In this document: one piece after another, positions 44,587 to 55,650 of the stretch | Layout: each line of letters starts with the position of its first letter | How positions within the stretch are numbered: the first letter of the stretch is position 1 | DNA from: Phaeodactylum tricornutum CCAP 1055/1 | Taxonomy: Eukaryota; Bacillariophyta; Bacillariophyceae; Surirellales; Neidiaceae | Reading direction: 5' to 3' | Assembly (NCBI RefSeq): GCF_000150955.2 | Contig: NC_011669.1 | Coordinates: forward strand, 1,432,993-1,496,992 | DNA length: 64,000 bases | Translations under genes and position numbers: made by a program | Notes under the pieces: generated by a model | Database searches by the model: none | What the model saw: only the letters and a program-made list of their open reading frames with translations | Told to the model about the DNA's origin: nothing

Positions 44587-47109
44587 GACTTTTTGTCTCC
44601 GATCTTCTCCAAATTTTGTTGCTGTTGTGAAAACGACTTACATCAGCATTACCTCATGTCGAACTGAAACGGTTCTGTAACATTACTCTGCTACCTGTGA
44701 ATTACCGGTGATCTTTGGAGTCAACTTGGAGTCACGGAGATACCGGGTGATGTGACAATAAAAATGATCCTTGTGTTTATTCTATAAAATCATGCTTGTT
44801 TCACTGCTAGGTTGGGGCCTACAGGCAGGTTTTGCCTTGGTGTCCACCCTTTCATGCACCTCTCACCCCATATTAACAACTGACTGTCCAAAATATGGCA
44901 TTGCTAATTGCTAACTGAGCATATTTGAAGTGTGAAGAAATGTTGTTGCTGAATCCTTTTACTGTTAGGCATGTCTTTCAATTTGCTACTCTCATCTACC
45001 ATACAATAGCTGATTGGCACTCACTTGTGCGATTGCAGAGCTGTCCAGTACACCAACCTCAACTATTACAGCAAGTAGGGCCTTCATGCAGTCAGGCTCT
45101 TTGCTTCCTTCCCCCAAGTCAAGACGCTCACCACTTTATCCTTCTAGTATTTTGGCATGACATTTTGTTGTTGCTTGATGAGCAGATTCTGAGCTGAGTG
45201 TGGCTTTACAATGCTGCTGTCTATTGGGACAAGCCTGCTTCAATACTACACATGTATTTAAGTTGACTATGGCAAGAGACCTGGCAGTGCATGCCATATA
45301 CATCATCTGTCCAAACACAAAAGCCAATGGTTGTTTCTTCAATCCAAATACATTGGCATGGCTTAATGTAGATGCTGCATTGCTGGTCAAAACTAGCGTG
45401 ACCTAACATTATTAATGTGGCAAAAAATGGTTCATTCAATGGGAATTGCATCTTTTGCATAGGGGCTTCACACGTTTTGTTCAATTGCTTCATAGCTTAC
45501 GCGCAGAATGTTGCAATGTATGGACTTACCTTTTCCAATGTAATATATGTGGTAATATTGCTTTGGATACAATGGGGACATCTTGTGGTGGACTGTAGGT
45601 CTTATAGCACTTCACTTCACCAAATCATGCAGTGGTTCTTTCCTTATAAAAAAACTGAAGGTGTTTGGCTGGGGAAGGCACAGCACCACAACAACTCACG
45701 GACAAAGCCAAGACAATATGGTTTGCAAGAGGCTCTGTGCCAAAAAGCAAAAGGAAGGGATGTGCCAGACAAAGGCATTATTTTTTTTTAAGAACTGGGT
45801 ATTCAAGTGACTTTCGAATGAGCATTGTTGACCAACATAGGCTTGACAGTGTGGCCTTACAGTCAGTATATTGCATTTGCATTTGAACTTCCAGAATATG
45901 TAAAATACAGCTACAGTTTTGGCGACCTAGAATTTTGGAGCAACATCTGCAACTTTGGGTTGGCAAAGACAAGATTGGCTGTGAGCTCTTATCAGCGCAA
46001 ATACATCAAAAATTGACAAAAATGGTACATTACAAGCACCTCTAATCTTTTCCATGGTTCCTTCCATAGTTGCTTATTGTTTGTACCCTACAGTCTTTGA
46101 CAACAAGCAATACCAATGGTCTTGCCAACATTGCATTCTAGTGTTGGCTTGGTATATTGAGCAGCAATGGTATCACTCTGACGTAGTACCCCAATTAACA
46201 GTAATTTACGCCGAAATGTTTATGATCAGGATCTAACATTTATGCAGGAAGATCAAATGAGACATTTTATGTGCTTTCCAAACTTATGACCATTAGCAAT
46301 AAAACAGCAAATATTTGCATTAGTAGGCTACTCCTCACCACATACAGTTAGTAACTTACATTACATTGACTGTAAGCAACCCTGAATTTGGCCGGATTAG
46401 TGATTTTGGGGCCTTCCAGTTGCACGCTCTACCGGGTATCTCGTCGTACCATGGTGATTCAGATGCCAGCTGGACGACCGATGTCCGACCTATCGGTAAC
46501 CTATCAAAGTAGACTTGCGGGACGGTTTTACAGTTTATCCGCAAAATAAAAATTTGCAGATAGTTGACCAACAATTCATTTACACTTAAGTGCCTATATT
46601 TATTAAAGTTTCTTATCTTTCTTTTTTATTATTGGCCGGACAAATGGGTAATTTTTTATATGCTATTAACGTACCTTATTCATAGAACATATTTTTTGCT
46701 TCCGTACGACTGCTGCTTATTATAGAACTTTTTCTTTTTCATTATTTGAGTTCACCATTTATACCGAGCAATTTCGAAGCCCCAGTGTTCAGTCAGGGGA
46801 AGCTAAACTGCTCCTATTATTGTGCGTAATATTGCACACAACGAAGTGGGCGGAAAAGCCTCCTTCTGCAGCACCACGGAGAAACCACACACATAGAGCG
46901 TCCGTGCAGTCACAACGAGGTCATTTTCAATGCCAGGCAGTGCAGCCTCGTGTAGTAAACAACCCCGCACCATTTATAAGCACCCGAATCCGTCCAAGTT
47001 GCCGTCGCCCACGCGACCTACGTAGACTAAGGCGATTACTTTGTCTCAAGTCCGTACACTTCTGTTGACCGGAAGTATCAGCTACAGCACTCACCTGTTG
47101 ACACAAACT
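44587..47109. other. Gene-poor, partly AT-rich stretch of about 2.5 kb
   Basis: The longest gap in the window. Only short frames without family resemblance are present. Words such as TGTGGCYTTACA recur (near 45198 and 45848), and 46561-46740 is about 28% GC by hand count. TACAGTTAGTAA occurs near 46344 and also in the MFS intron (near 43475) and the transposon (near 50060). No terminal repeats or transposase could be found, so the origin is open. Confidence 0.4.
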
Positions 47110-48680
47110 ATGATAAGGGCCGTCTTCTCGTGCTCAGTTCTGTTTTTTGCGTCCCTTCCCGGTCTCGACGCTCAGAACCCTACCGCTGCGCCGTCGGCTC
47201 TACCGATCGGTTCTCCTACATCGCTTCCATCGATCGGAACAGTAACCGATGCGCCTGTAGTTTTTGCGGAGACCGATATACCTTCCCAGGAATCGGAGAA
47301 CGTAACCGATGAGACGCCTTCCGCAGCACCAAGTGATCCTCTAGACATAGAGATTCCTGCATGTTTCACCAATCTGACCATCCTGGATGATGTTTTGCTA
47401 CAGTTACCTTTGTTCGAGTTCAAAAAGCTGACTCTGTGTCCCAACACAATCTTCGATATTGGAAAAACGTCGGACGGCGTCTGCTGCATTGAAGGCCAAT
47501 TTCCTTTGCTGCCTGTTTCGAATACTTTAATTCAATGTGGCGAGGACGGAAGATCGGAAAACAACTGCATTTTTTCAGGAGGCGAGGTTCATGTTCTGTC
47601 GTCACCGCAGTTCGCAGGACCGACTGCTCTCAATGTTACCATAAAGGGAATGACTTTTCGAAACCCTCTACTCAGTAATGCCGTTCTGGCTTCTCGGGGT
47701 GACATCACGTTCGACGATTGCATTTTTGAGGTAAGCAACCGCGCACTTCTATTGAATTTCTCCAGAGTCATCTGTTGCCTTATCTAATTGCTTCCAATTG
47801 ACAGAATACTGCATCGTTGGGAGGATCGGTAGTTGCGCTTTATCAGCCGATCGATGACGAAGAAGCTCGCCGATTAGAAGAAGAAGAGCGTGGAGGAATT
47901 TTCCGATACATGGATCCTGAATTTCTGTCTAGGCGAATCCAAAAAACGCAAGCAAACATCAAGGAGAATTTTGCTAAAGTGAAAGCAGAAAACGAATTAC
48001 GGAAACTCCAAGGAACTAACTCGTCTATCGGTGTCCTAGAAAGACAATTTGTGACCGTAGAAAACTGCGTCTTCAGAGACAATTCACAAGGACCAATCTC
48101 TTCTGGATTCTTTCAAAGTACTGTTCTGAGTGCTTCCACTCCTTTCATCGAGATGACAATTAGAAACACCTTGTTCTACAATAATATTTTCGATGGCTCG
48201 AAACCTATGGCTGTAAGTGACCGAGTTCGTTTTACACTGGTGGCCGACGACCGCAGTACTCTGACTTGCATCGTTCCAATTACCCAGGCCTCCGGTGCAG
48301 TAGTTAAGACGGCCTCCTCGGCTCTTCGACTCGAAAATAATTGCTTCATCGCGAACTCATTTGTGGGCTTCGCACCTGTTCAAGCGTTCGAAAATACTAC
48401 TTTTGACGCATTTGACAACTTTGGCTCGTTCGATCCCGGCGTATCTTGCGAATTTATCGCATTTTCCGAAGGAATTCCTGTGTCCGATTCTCAAGTGGTA
48501 TGTACAGGATATGATTTGGACAGCTGTCTTCTCCCGGACGCACCAACATTGCCTCCAGGCGCTGACAGCATTACACCAACACCAGCGCCAACTCGAGCAG
48601 CAGCTGCAGGGACGCCATTCTCAGTACATTATTCGTTAAAGATGCTGGTGGTGCTACTGCCAGTTTTTTGGCTCATATAG
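47110..48680 (+). CDS. Secreted, GPI-type protein with beta-helix-like core
   Basis: Exons are 47110-47730 and 47805-48680; the intron is 74 nt, GT-AG. The product is about 498 residues. The start (MIRAVFSCSVLFFASLPGLDA) is a signal peptide, then a Pro/Ser/Thr-rich stalk. The body has repeated short beta-strand turns with N-glycosylation sites and paired Cys (CIFSGGEVHVLSSPQF, GDITFDDCIFENTASLGG, TVENCVFRDNSQG), typical of pectate-lyase-type right-handed helices. A charged, helix-rich insert interrupts this near residues 220-270 (EEARRLEEEERGG, then AKVKAENELRKLQ). A TPAP tail and a hydrophobic end (LKMLVVLLPVFWLI) suggest a GPI anchor. The function is unknown. Confidence 0.75.
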
Positions 48681-48835
48681 CCGACATTGAGTCTACGTAC
48701 CACTGTTGAAATATCAGTGGGCAACAAAGCTTTGGAACTTTTTGAGCACTGTGACGTTAAGGAATGTTGTTTTTGGTTGTGTTAGTGATGTTAATTGTAA
48801 GTAGTTTTCAGAGTAACTTTGAGTGTGCAAAGCGT

Positions 48836-49897
48836 CTATGTCTTTAGTTCCGTGGATACTGACTGGAGAATGAAAAACGTGTCGGGATAGCAGCATCCGA
48901 AAACAAAGCCAGACAAACCAACAATGTGCACCAGCATCAGAAGTATTCGATAGCCGTATAGACCCGAGGACGGCAAAAGGAAATCAAAGTGAGGCAATCC
49001 CATGGCGTTGCAAAACGAATGAGCGACAAAGACTGCTGCTATCGACGAAGTCCATAGAAAGACAAAGGAAGCGTACGCCCCGAACATAGATGTGTATGCA
49101 AACTGAAACATGGTCTGAACTATGATCGGTCGACACGATTCCCCAGCACGATACATTTGGAGTGCATGATGGGCGTGAGCCAGACCAAAGAATAAAGGGG
49201 CCAGTACCGGAATCCACCCTTGAGGCAAGGTCGTTGACCTCAACGCTGAAACCATACACGCTCGAAATGCGATTTCTTCCACCAAAGGTGCAACCACCAA
49301 ATTGCGGAGCACAATCCATCGGGCTGAGTCTGTAAGAGGAAAAACCAAATCAGAGACAGTGCGCTCTGCGAAAATCGTGTAGAATGTTTTGCAGTAATGT
49401 CCAAAGGAAACGCTAATGATTTTTTTTTGAAGCAGCGCATACACTCCGATCAAATTCCGTAGAATCGGTCCCGCGTATAGCACTGTCACATGGAGGAAAA
49501 CTCCCTTGACGCAAACCATTGAAAAGCTCATGCGTGGCGCTATATATCCTTCGATAGGATTTGATAAATCCAAGAAAATGCGACGGTAAGCAACCATGGA
49601 GCCAACGCAAACGAGAGAGGTGGCCAGTGATCTCCACCGGATTTGTCGTCCATCATTACGTTGCAAATTCCGGATTCGCAATGGAACCAAAATGTAGAGG
49701 GAAGCAACAAACGCTGCAGAAACTGTCAGACAGAACGTGGCAGCAAGAAAAATGGAAACTTCTCTCTGTGGATAAGCACCCCATAGCCACGCCAAGTTAC
49801 ATTGTAATGGCCAGCCCTTGCAGTCATTCATTTTTGCAGAGAGCAAACCAAAATTTGTGAAAAGGCCACGTCTTCTACAGAAATATGCCTTCCACAT
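48836..49897 (-). CDS. RCE1: CAAX prenyl protease 2 (RCE1-type)
   Basis: 353 residues from the first ATG; the ATG at 49831 is an alternative, giving about 331 residues. A multi-span ER membrane protease that removes the last three residues of prenylated CAAX proteins. LRNLVVAPLVEEIAFRACM holds the Glu-Glu-x-x-x-Arg catalytic motif. PLFFGLAHAHHALQMY provides the first His motif, then FQFAYTSMFGAYASF and VFVAHSFCNAMGLPH the second. All are diagnostic for the RCE1/CPBP family. The hydrophobic N-terminal spans agree. Confidence 0.9.
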   Translation of the reverse strand: MWKAYFCRRRGLFTNFGLLSAKMNDCKGWPLQCNLAWLWGAYPQREVSIFLAATFCLTVSAAFVASLYILVPLRIRNLQRNDGRQIRWRSLATSLVCVGSMVAYRRIFLDLSNPIEGYIAPRMSFSMVCVKGVFLHVTVLYAGPILRNLIGVYALLQKKIISVSFGHYCKTFYTIFAERTVSDLVFPLTDSARWIVLRNLVVAPLVEEIAFRACMVSALRSTTLPQGWIPVLAPLFFGLAHAHHALQMYRAGESCRPIIVQTMFQFAYTSMFGAYASFVFLWTSSIAAVFVAHSFCNAMGLPHFDFLLPSSGLYGYRILLMLVHIVGLSGFVFGCCYPDTFFILQSVSTELKT

Positions 49898-50042
49898 CTC
49901 AAGAAACGCCTCGCTTCCTCATACATGTGACGCCACTTCAGAGTTAGAGCTTACATTTATGCAGTTCGTTTCATTGGCTGCGAACAAGATTTAGCGATGT
50001 CTACCAGAAGTGTCTCAGATGGAAAAGTATGACAGTCTACTA

Positions 50043-50059
50043 CCGTAAAGGACGGAACT
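50043..50059 (+). repeat. Left terminal inverted repeat, 17 bp
   Basis: CCGTAAAGGACGGAACT, preceded by TA at 50041-50042. It matches the right repeat at 17 of 17 positions. Confidence 0.85.
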
Positions 50060-50260
50060 TACAGTTAGTAAAACCAAATGTACATCAATATCCGGGTGAA
50101 AATACAAAGTTGTGGCAATTCCGTCCGGGTTCTCTTTACATTTTTTCAAATTGTTCATCATTTGAGACTACATTCAAACAGTTGTTTGTCGACCATGACA
50201 GAGAAGAGTGTCTTCCATTAGATGAGGACAAGGCATTACTAGTCTAGATTGACTGACAAC

Positions 50261-50826
50261 ATGCCTTGTCGCAAGTACAGTAACCGAGAGAAGTTGGTAC
50301 TCCTTTCTAAAGTGCAGTCACTTGTGGAAGAGGGTTGTGAAAAGAGGAAAAAAGACCTCGGTTTGCAATGATCGCAAGTCCAACGGTGAGAGAAAAACGC
50401 GGAAGCACTTGAGAAAGCAAACCCAAAAGCATTTCTGTATGTGAAGGCCCAAATCATTCCTTGAACCATTCGAAGATGACCTTTTGATGTGGATTTTGGA
50501 GCTGCAACAGGAAGGGATTCCAATACTAACGACAAAAATCCGACGGAGCAAGAATTAAGGTTGTGAGGCGTTTTCTGCGTTCCCACAGGTACGTAATTCG
50601 CACAAGAACTCACGAATGCCAGAGAAACCCTGAAGAAATGAGAAATGCGGCTCGAGAATTTGTTACTGCATTTCGGCCTCGTCTCGTAACACCAGACAGG
50701 AACAAGCGGTTTGTTATCAATATGGACCAAACCCCACGGCTAAATTCTTCAATGCCGACAATTTCTACCACAACACCACTTGGATGGATTACCATGTTGC
50801 CAATGGTATTGGTATATGAAGTATAG
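50261..50826 (+). pseudogene. Pogo-family transposase relic
   Basis: A short N-terminal frame (MPCRKYSNREKLVLLSKVQ) resembles the helix-turn-helix start of pogo-type transposases. Later, in another frame, NKRFVINMDQTP matches the first catalytic Asp strand of DDE_1 transposases. The two pieces lie in different frames with stops between. Only about the first half of a roughly 500-residue transposase is represented; the second half of the catalytic domain is missing. Confidence 0.7.
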
Positions 50827-51143
50827 AACAACTCTTGCTTGAGAGTTTACAGTTTAAAGCTCAAGTGGGCATACAAAATGAGAAACGCATTTGCCTCAAC
50901 AAACGAGTTAAAACCGGCTAATTGTTCGCTATAATTCAAACCCTGAACCCTATTTTTGCATTTCAACATCAAAATCCGACTTTAAAATGAAAGTATACAT
51001 TGCAGTTTTATAGTAGTATTGGAACAATGGTATCGTTTTGAAGCTGCGAATGAGACGAATTCACGTGTGGGTTTAGTTTTATGACTGATTCTGATTTGGT
51101 GTGACTCGTAGCAAATGTACATGAATTTTTGGCAAAGATACAG

Positions 51144-51160
51144 AGTTCCGTCCTTTACGG
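51144..51160 (-). repeat. Right terminal inverted repeat, 17 bp
   Basis: Reverse complement of the left repeat, followed by TA at 51161-51162. It ends about 230 bp before the start of the next gene. Confidence 0.85.
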
Positions 51161-51388
51161 TATTTCTATCCGATTATGCGTAGACATTCGTGTGACACGG
51201 ATGTTAAGGAATGGGAAGTCTCGATCCTAAAGCTTGATGCCATTAGAAAGTGCTGCGAAAGCAAAAAAAACACACGCGCATTCACAGACCGAATCGCCTT
51301 CGGTGTTGCAACATACACATCATATGGTGGTGTCTCAGACAGGAGTACCAATAGAGCAGCCAGAGGCACATACATTCTCCGGTACTAA

Positions 51389-52085
51389 ATGGGCCGCCAA
51401 AGAACGAAAGGTTGTGCATCGAAGAAAGCATCTACTCAAGCGAGAGAGGATCTTATTTGGGTCGATCCAGAGCGTATCCGGTTTCAGCATTCGCGCATCC
51501 GCCCAGTATTCAGTGGCTGTGGACGGAGCGTGGTGGAAACTTTGGAGTTGATTCGGCGTGGAGATCTTTTACCATCCAATTTGCCACCCATTCAGGTAAT
51601 AGAATTTCTGGACCTCATCACTGTCGATCCTTTGGAACACTTGATCTGTTCGTGTCGCTCATGCTGTATCTGCTTCTGGGGTGCAGGTACTCGTAGGACC
51701 CGAATCTAGCGAAGGCCCATGGTATTTTTCGCTTAATAATCGGCGACTTTGGGTTTTGAAAAGATGCAGAGAAGAGGGACTGCTGGAAGACAATAGGATT
51801 CAGGTTCGTGTACGGCCACCGAAAAGCTTAGGTGAATTGTCCAGGTATACTCTTGAAAACTGTGCCGTTGAAGCAAAAATCATTGGGCGAGAAAAAAATA
51901 AGCCAGATCGGCATGAACAAGTCACGAAACATAACGAAGCAACGGTCCAGGACAAGGTGGACTGCTGCACAGCACAGTCGGATTCCGTTGATACCACGGA
52001 ACCCTTCGCTGCGGCAGATGTCGATTCTTCGGACGATAACAGCACATGCGAAGACTATATGAATCCTTTTAGCTCCTTATTGTAA
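51389..52085 (+). CDS. ParB/sulfiredoxin-fold protein of unknown function
   Basis: Exons are 51389-51595 and 51687-52085; the intron is 91 nt, phase 0. The product is 201 residues. WVDPERIRFQHSRIRPVFSG and LELIRRGDLLPSNLPPIQVL, then WYFSLNNRRLWVLKRCREEG, give the strand-helix order of ParB/sulfiredoxin nucleotide-binding folds. In sulfiredoxin the equivalent of SLNNRRLW is FGGCHR with the catalytic Cys; here no Cys is present, so a sulfiredoxin reaction is unlikely. The rest is an acidic, Ser-rich tail. An in-frame stop lies at 51386, just upstream of the chosen ATG. A transposon ends about 230 bp upstream, so the original 5' region may have been altered. Confidence 0.7.
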
Positions 52086-52514
52086 TCATGAAGACGAGTC
52101 GCCGTTCAACAATTTCTGACATTGAATACGATTTTCCGTCATGTTCACAGTCAGCGCTAACTGTAGGTAGCTGCAAGGTTCTCCTGCGACTAATTGTAAA
52201 ATCATTAATTCGGTAAACGTTTCATAGCCTCTGGTAGGAAACCGAATGAGAACGTATGATAGACATGGTGCAAGCAAACCAAACAAACCTCGACAAACTG
52301 CAACGATGCGTTGACTTTGCCTCTTCAGACGGCGTAACTCTACTACTCACAGTTAAGGCTCGATAGGGTGGGGGAAAATTAAAAACAGCCGGTATGTATC
52401 ACAAGAGTCGCAAACTTCCATATAAGAAGAAAAAGAAAATTTTGATGTTTCATTTGTTGCCGAAGTCTAACGGCAAAACAAGTGTACCAGAGGGATTCAC
52501 CGGTATAACCTACC
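52086..52514. other. Intergenic region, 429 bp
   Basis: No gene or clear regulatory element was recognised. Confidence 0.3.
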
Positions 52515-53776
52515 ATGGCTGAATCATCAGTGACTCGAAAAGGAAGTTCGTCCGAGCACCATGATGTCCATGATAGCGGAGTCAAACCTGTATCATCTAC
52601 ACGAGCCAGGATTTCAAGTACTACTACAAGCATCCAACCTGGTGACAGCACTCACCTCATTGACAATTCAAAGAATCATTATGTTCCAATCAAGCTCAAT
52701 TGTGGCGTCAAGCTATGTTGCAGTCCACGCGTACTCAGCCAATGCTCAGGGGTTCTATGTCAACTTGAGGCCGATTTGAAACAGTGCCTACAGATTCTCC
52801 CAAAAAGTACGCATGGTCTCATTCGACGGACCGTCATTTGGGTAAATGTTTCATACAACTACGGCCCAAGGGAACATCCTATCCCTCTTAACCATCTCAC
52901 AGCTCATCATCATGAAGGCTGGCTCCTGTGGTAGGCTTATTTCCAGGGACGTTGAACTGATGCTAGGTGTTTGCTCACTCTGTCTTTCTCTATTGCGGCT
53001 TTAGGGCACGCGACAGTCCAGCTAAAGTTCTCGGCATCGAAATATACAGTGTCTTTGATTATTTAAAAATGAGGCTTCACTGGAATGGATCGGGCCTATT
53101 GCTTCACGAATTTTGCCATTTGATTCACCAGCAAGTCCTCCCCAACGGGCTTTTCAACAAAACAGTCGACACAGCGTACCAACGTGCCGACCGCTCCGGG
53201 CTATACGAGCGAGTCCTCCGACGCGACTGGGCAGGAAAAGATATCGATTATGACCTATCGTACGCCATGATTGACCATAAAGAATTCTTTGCAGAGATGT
53301 CGGTGACGTATTTGTGCAACTCCTACAAGGAGCTCGACAACGAAAGCATGTTGGAAATGGAACGATGCTGTCCACCAATCAGAGAGCCCAACGTCTATAC
53401 TAGGATCCAGCAAAACGATCGAAAAGCTGGAAAAAAGCAACCCAGCCGACTTCTACAAAGTTCTGATATTGGAATTTACGAGGAGTCATTGGACCCGCTA
53501 TTTCCAGTAGCTTTCGTGAGGAAATGGTTTCGATGCGAACTAGCTGCGCCTCCACACTGCAATAAATTCTACCCCTTCACTCGGGGTCAACTATTCAATC
53601 ACGACAGGTTAACTCATCATATTTTGAAAGGGCTCTGGGAGCAGATCTCTCTCTGGAAAGATCCATCAGGGCCACCGTGCTCGGAGCCTTTGCAATGTTG
53701 GTGTCCTCTCCGAAGGAAAGGAAGAAAACCAATTCTGATCATGTCAAACGATCATTTTGATACTGTAGATTTGTAA
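52515..53776 (+). CDS. Zincin-like metallopeptidase-domain protein
   Basis: Exons are 52515-52930 and 53005-53776; the intron is 74 nt, GT-AG. The product is about 395 residues. The splice restores a continuous block running from HHHEGWLLWARDSPAK to IEIYSVFDYLKMRLHWNG. HEFCH in GLLLHEFCHLIHQQ is the zinc-binding HExxH motif, and DHKEFFAEMSVTY about 60 residues on supplies a Glu that could be the third ligand (gluzincin pattern). No signal peptide or pro-region is seen, so it is probably cytosolic. The N-terminal about 60 residues are Ser/Thr-rich and disordered. The substrate is unknown. The family recalls metallopeptidases of the anthrax-lethal-factor-like fold, but this link is weak. Confidence 0.75.
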
Positions 53777-53810
53777 AACCACAATGTTTCTATTAATATT
53801 TATAGCCGCG

Positions 53811-55223
53811 CTACTTATTTTCTTTCCAATCTTCGCGAAAGAAAACAACTTGCTCGTCATCCAAGGTGTCATCGTGCCTGACCACACTGTACCAATCTGG
53901 CGTTGTCTCCGATTGGAGTCGATAGTCATACACGAGTTCTTCGTTAGACACATCTCTTTTTGACAACAGACACAATCCGTGCATAACGACTTCCTCCGCT
54001 TCAAAAACACGACTCCGCCAACTTGGAAGTCTGGCGTAAGTATTTGGGAGATATCGAAAAAGATCGTTTTCGGCCATGTTCATTCGTTCCGTAAAATTGA
54101 GCATTGTCGATTGAACGTTCGGTTGTGTCTTGGATGGAGGATGGTTCGCCATGTGTCCTATTGCCCAAGGGTTCATGGAGCCCTCCCGTGTAAGGACAGT
54201 GACAGGGGATTGTCTCGAATCGACAACGTAGTCGTCAAATCGAAGAGAAACGTGACAGTCATCCTCTCCGGCGAAGTGTTCAATGACGTCCGGAGCGCTC
54301 GTGAGCAAATGCTCTTTGGGCCAAACGTCTCCTGGCTGAAAAGCAAGGATTGAACCTGCAAGGGCATTCCCGTCCACAAAGGCGCCGCGTCCCGCCCCAG
54401 GAATCAAGCTCCGGAACGAGACTACTGAGAAACCGAGCTCCTCCCGTATGAGGGCTGATCGGCACATATTAAGCGACTGATATTGCCTGATTTGCGTCAG
54501 GCCATTATGACTGAGGTTGGCTCCAAGTTCCAAACCAAAGGCGTCCGAATCCGAGCTACAAGTTGAAGCAAAAGTCGCAGCGCCGTGGAAGTTTAGTAGA
54601 CACTCAAGTGCACCTTGTTTCCGCTTTAAGAAAGCCAGTTCTCTTTCTTGTTTTGTTCCCGGCTGGAGTAACGTTTTCTCTTTGTCTCTAAAAGTCTTTT
54701 TGTATTCTTTTTGTAGTATTTTCACGTATCGTTCCCAATCCAGGTCGTCCAATCTATTGGAAAGAGCCTTTCCATCATCTTGGTCGTCTGACTTATCTTC
54801 TAGATCGATGGCCAATATGTGATCCACTTTTGCAAACGTCTGAAAGATGTCTATCACTTGTGGATGGAGAGTATCTTGTAACGCCTTTCGCAAGATTACA
54901 TTGCTCATGCCCACGACATCTTCGGCTTCCAGTTGCGACACGGCAATGTCGTGATGATTATCGTCGGAATCGTCGGGAAAGTCAATGCGGGCCTGGCGGT
55001 ATCGGCTGGCTAGTAAGGCCAGGTAGATATACCTCCGTTCTAGCAGTTTTTTGGGATTGATATGGTCGTCTCCAGTCAGTATGTCAGCGACGGCGGTTTT
55101 CACACGGCGGAACCACGAAAAAGATCTCGAAAAGGAACCGGAAGATTCCGAGAGTTTTGCTGATATAGTGCGTGCATCAGGACGCAGACGTTTTCGAGCA
55201 AGCCACAATGCTTTACTCCTCAT
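53811..55223 (-). CDS. SET-domain protein, SETD9-like
   Basis: The frame starts upstream at 55361, but the ATG at 55223 (MRSKALWLARKRL) is more likely; it gives about 470 residues. The N-terminal half is helical and charged. A SET core occupies the C-terminal half: SLIPGAGRGAFVDGNALAGS near the GxG turn, then MNPWAIGHMANHPP, where SET proteins usually have NHxxxPN, and NEELVYDYRLQ at the end. The layout matches SETD9 (GKGIF, then NPLAVGQYVNN, then GEELF..Y). SETD9 is poorly characterised, so a lysine methyltransferase role is only inferred. The usual NHS/C of active SET enzymes is changed here to NHPP. Confidence 0.75.
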   Translation of the reverse strand: MRSKALWLARKRLRPDARTISAKLSESSGSFSRSFSWFRRVKTAVADILTGDDHINPKKLLERRYIYLALLASRYRQARIDFPDDSDDNHHDIAVSQLEAEDVVGMSNVILRKALQDTLHPQVIDIFQTFAKVDHILAIDLEDKSDDQDDGKALSNRLDDLDWERYVKILQKEYKKTFRDKEKTLLQPGTKQERELAFLKRKQGALECLLNFHGAATFASTCSSDSDAFGLELGANLSHNGLTQIRQYQSLNMCRSALIREELGFSVVSFRSLIPGAGRGAFVDGNALAGSILAFQPGDVWPKEHLLTSAPDVIEHFAGEDDCHVSLRFDDYVVDSRQSPVTVLTREGSMNPWAIGHMANHPPSKTQPNVQSTMLNFTERMNMAENDLFRYLPNTYARLPSWRSRVFEAEEVVMHGLCLLSKRDVSNEELVYDYRLQSETTPDWYSVVRHDDTLDDEQVVFFREDWKENK

Positions 55224-55650
55224 TATAGTGTTTGGACAGGGCCAACCACCGAGGAAGTGTACGTACAATCCGCACTCGCGGCAATCGAAACTCGGCCTGC
55301 ACGTGCACGAGTTGATTGTAAGCAGGCAGGCAAGGCAGCCTGGAGAAAAAATGGAAACCATCAGAAATACGTGCGTGTCCGCCTTGTAGGTATTTCCTTC
55401 GAGATTTCTGTCACTATTATTGTGATTGGACAGAGAGTGACATATTTGCGTCGTTCGGATACAAGCAAATTAAATCGACATCCGCCTTACAGAATCAGCC
55501 TGTTCACAATCGCAATATGGATCCTCTCGATGAATAGGAGAAAGGTCCTGCTTTTCTCGGTAAGCTTCCCCACAAGCCATCCCTTCCCATCAACGCAATC
55601 AATTTCCTGGAAACCTACCGATATATCCACAGCTAGTAACGTCTCACCGA
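55224..55650. promoter_or_regulatory. Divergent region between the SET and acyl-CoA dehydrogenase genes
   Basis: 427 bp without a supported gene. TCTGTCACTATTATTGTGATTG near 55407 holds two ACTGTCA-like half-words in opposite orientation. Confidence 0.3.

Larger units (their letters stand above)
50043..51160 (+). mobile_element. Decayed pogo-like DNA transposon with intact terminal inverted repeats
   Basis: About 1.1 kb bounded by CCGTAAAGGACGGAACT at the left and its exact reverse complement at the right. Each end is flanked by TA, the target duplication of Tc1/mariner/pogo elements. The inside holds a broken pogo-type transposase relic and noncoding ends. The length is well below an autonomous element, so this is an internally deleted, non-autonomous copy. 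Identical TIRs suggest the ends are not very old. Confidence 0.8.

Noticed and set aside
46321-50080. TACAGTTAGTAA repeated near 46344, 50060 and 43475
   Set aside because: Too short and too few copies to separate from chance; noted under the gene-poor stretch.
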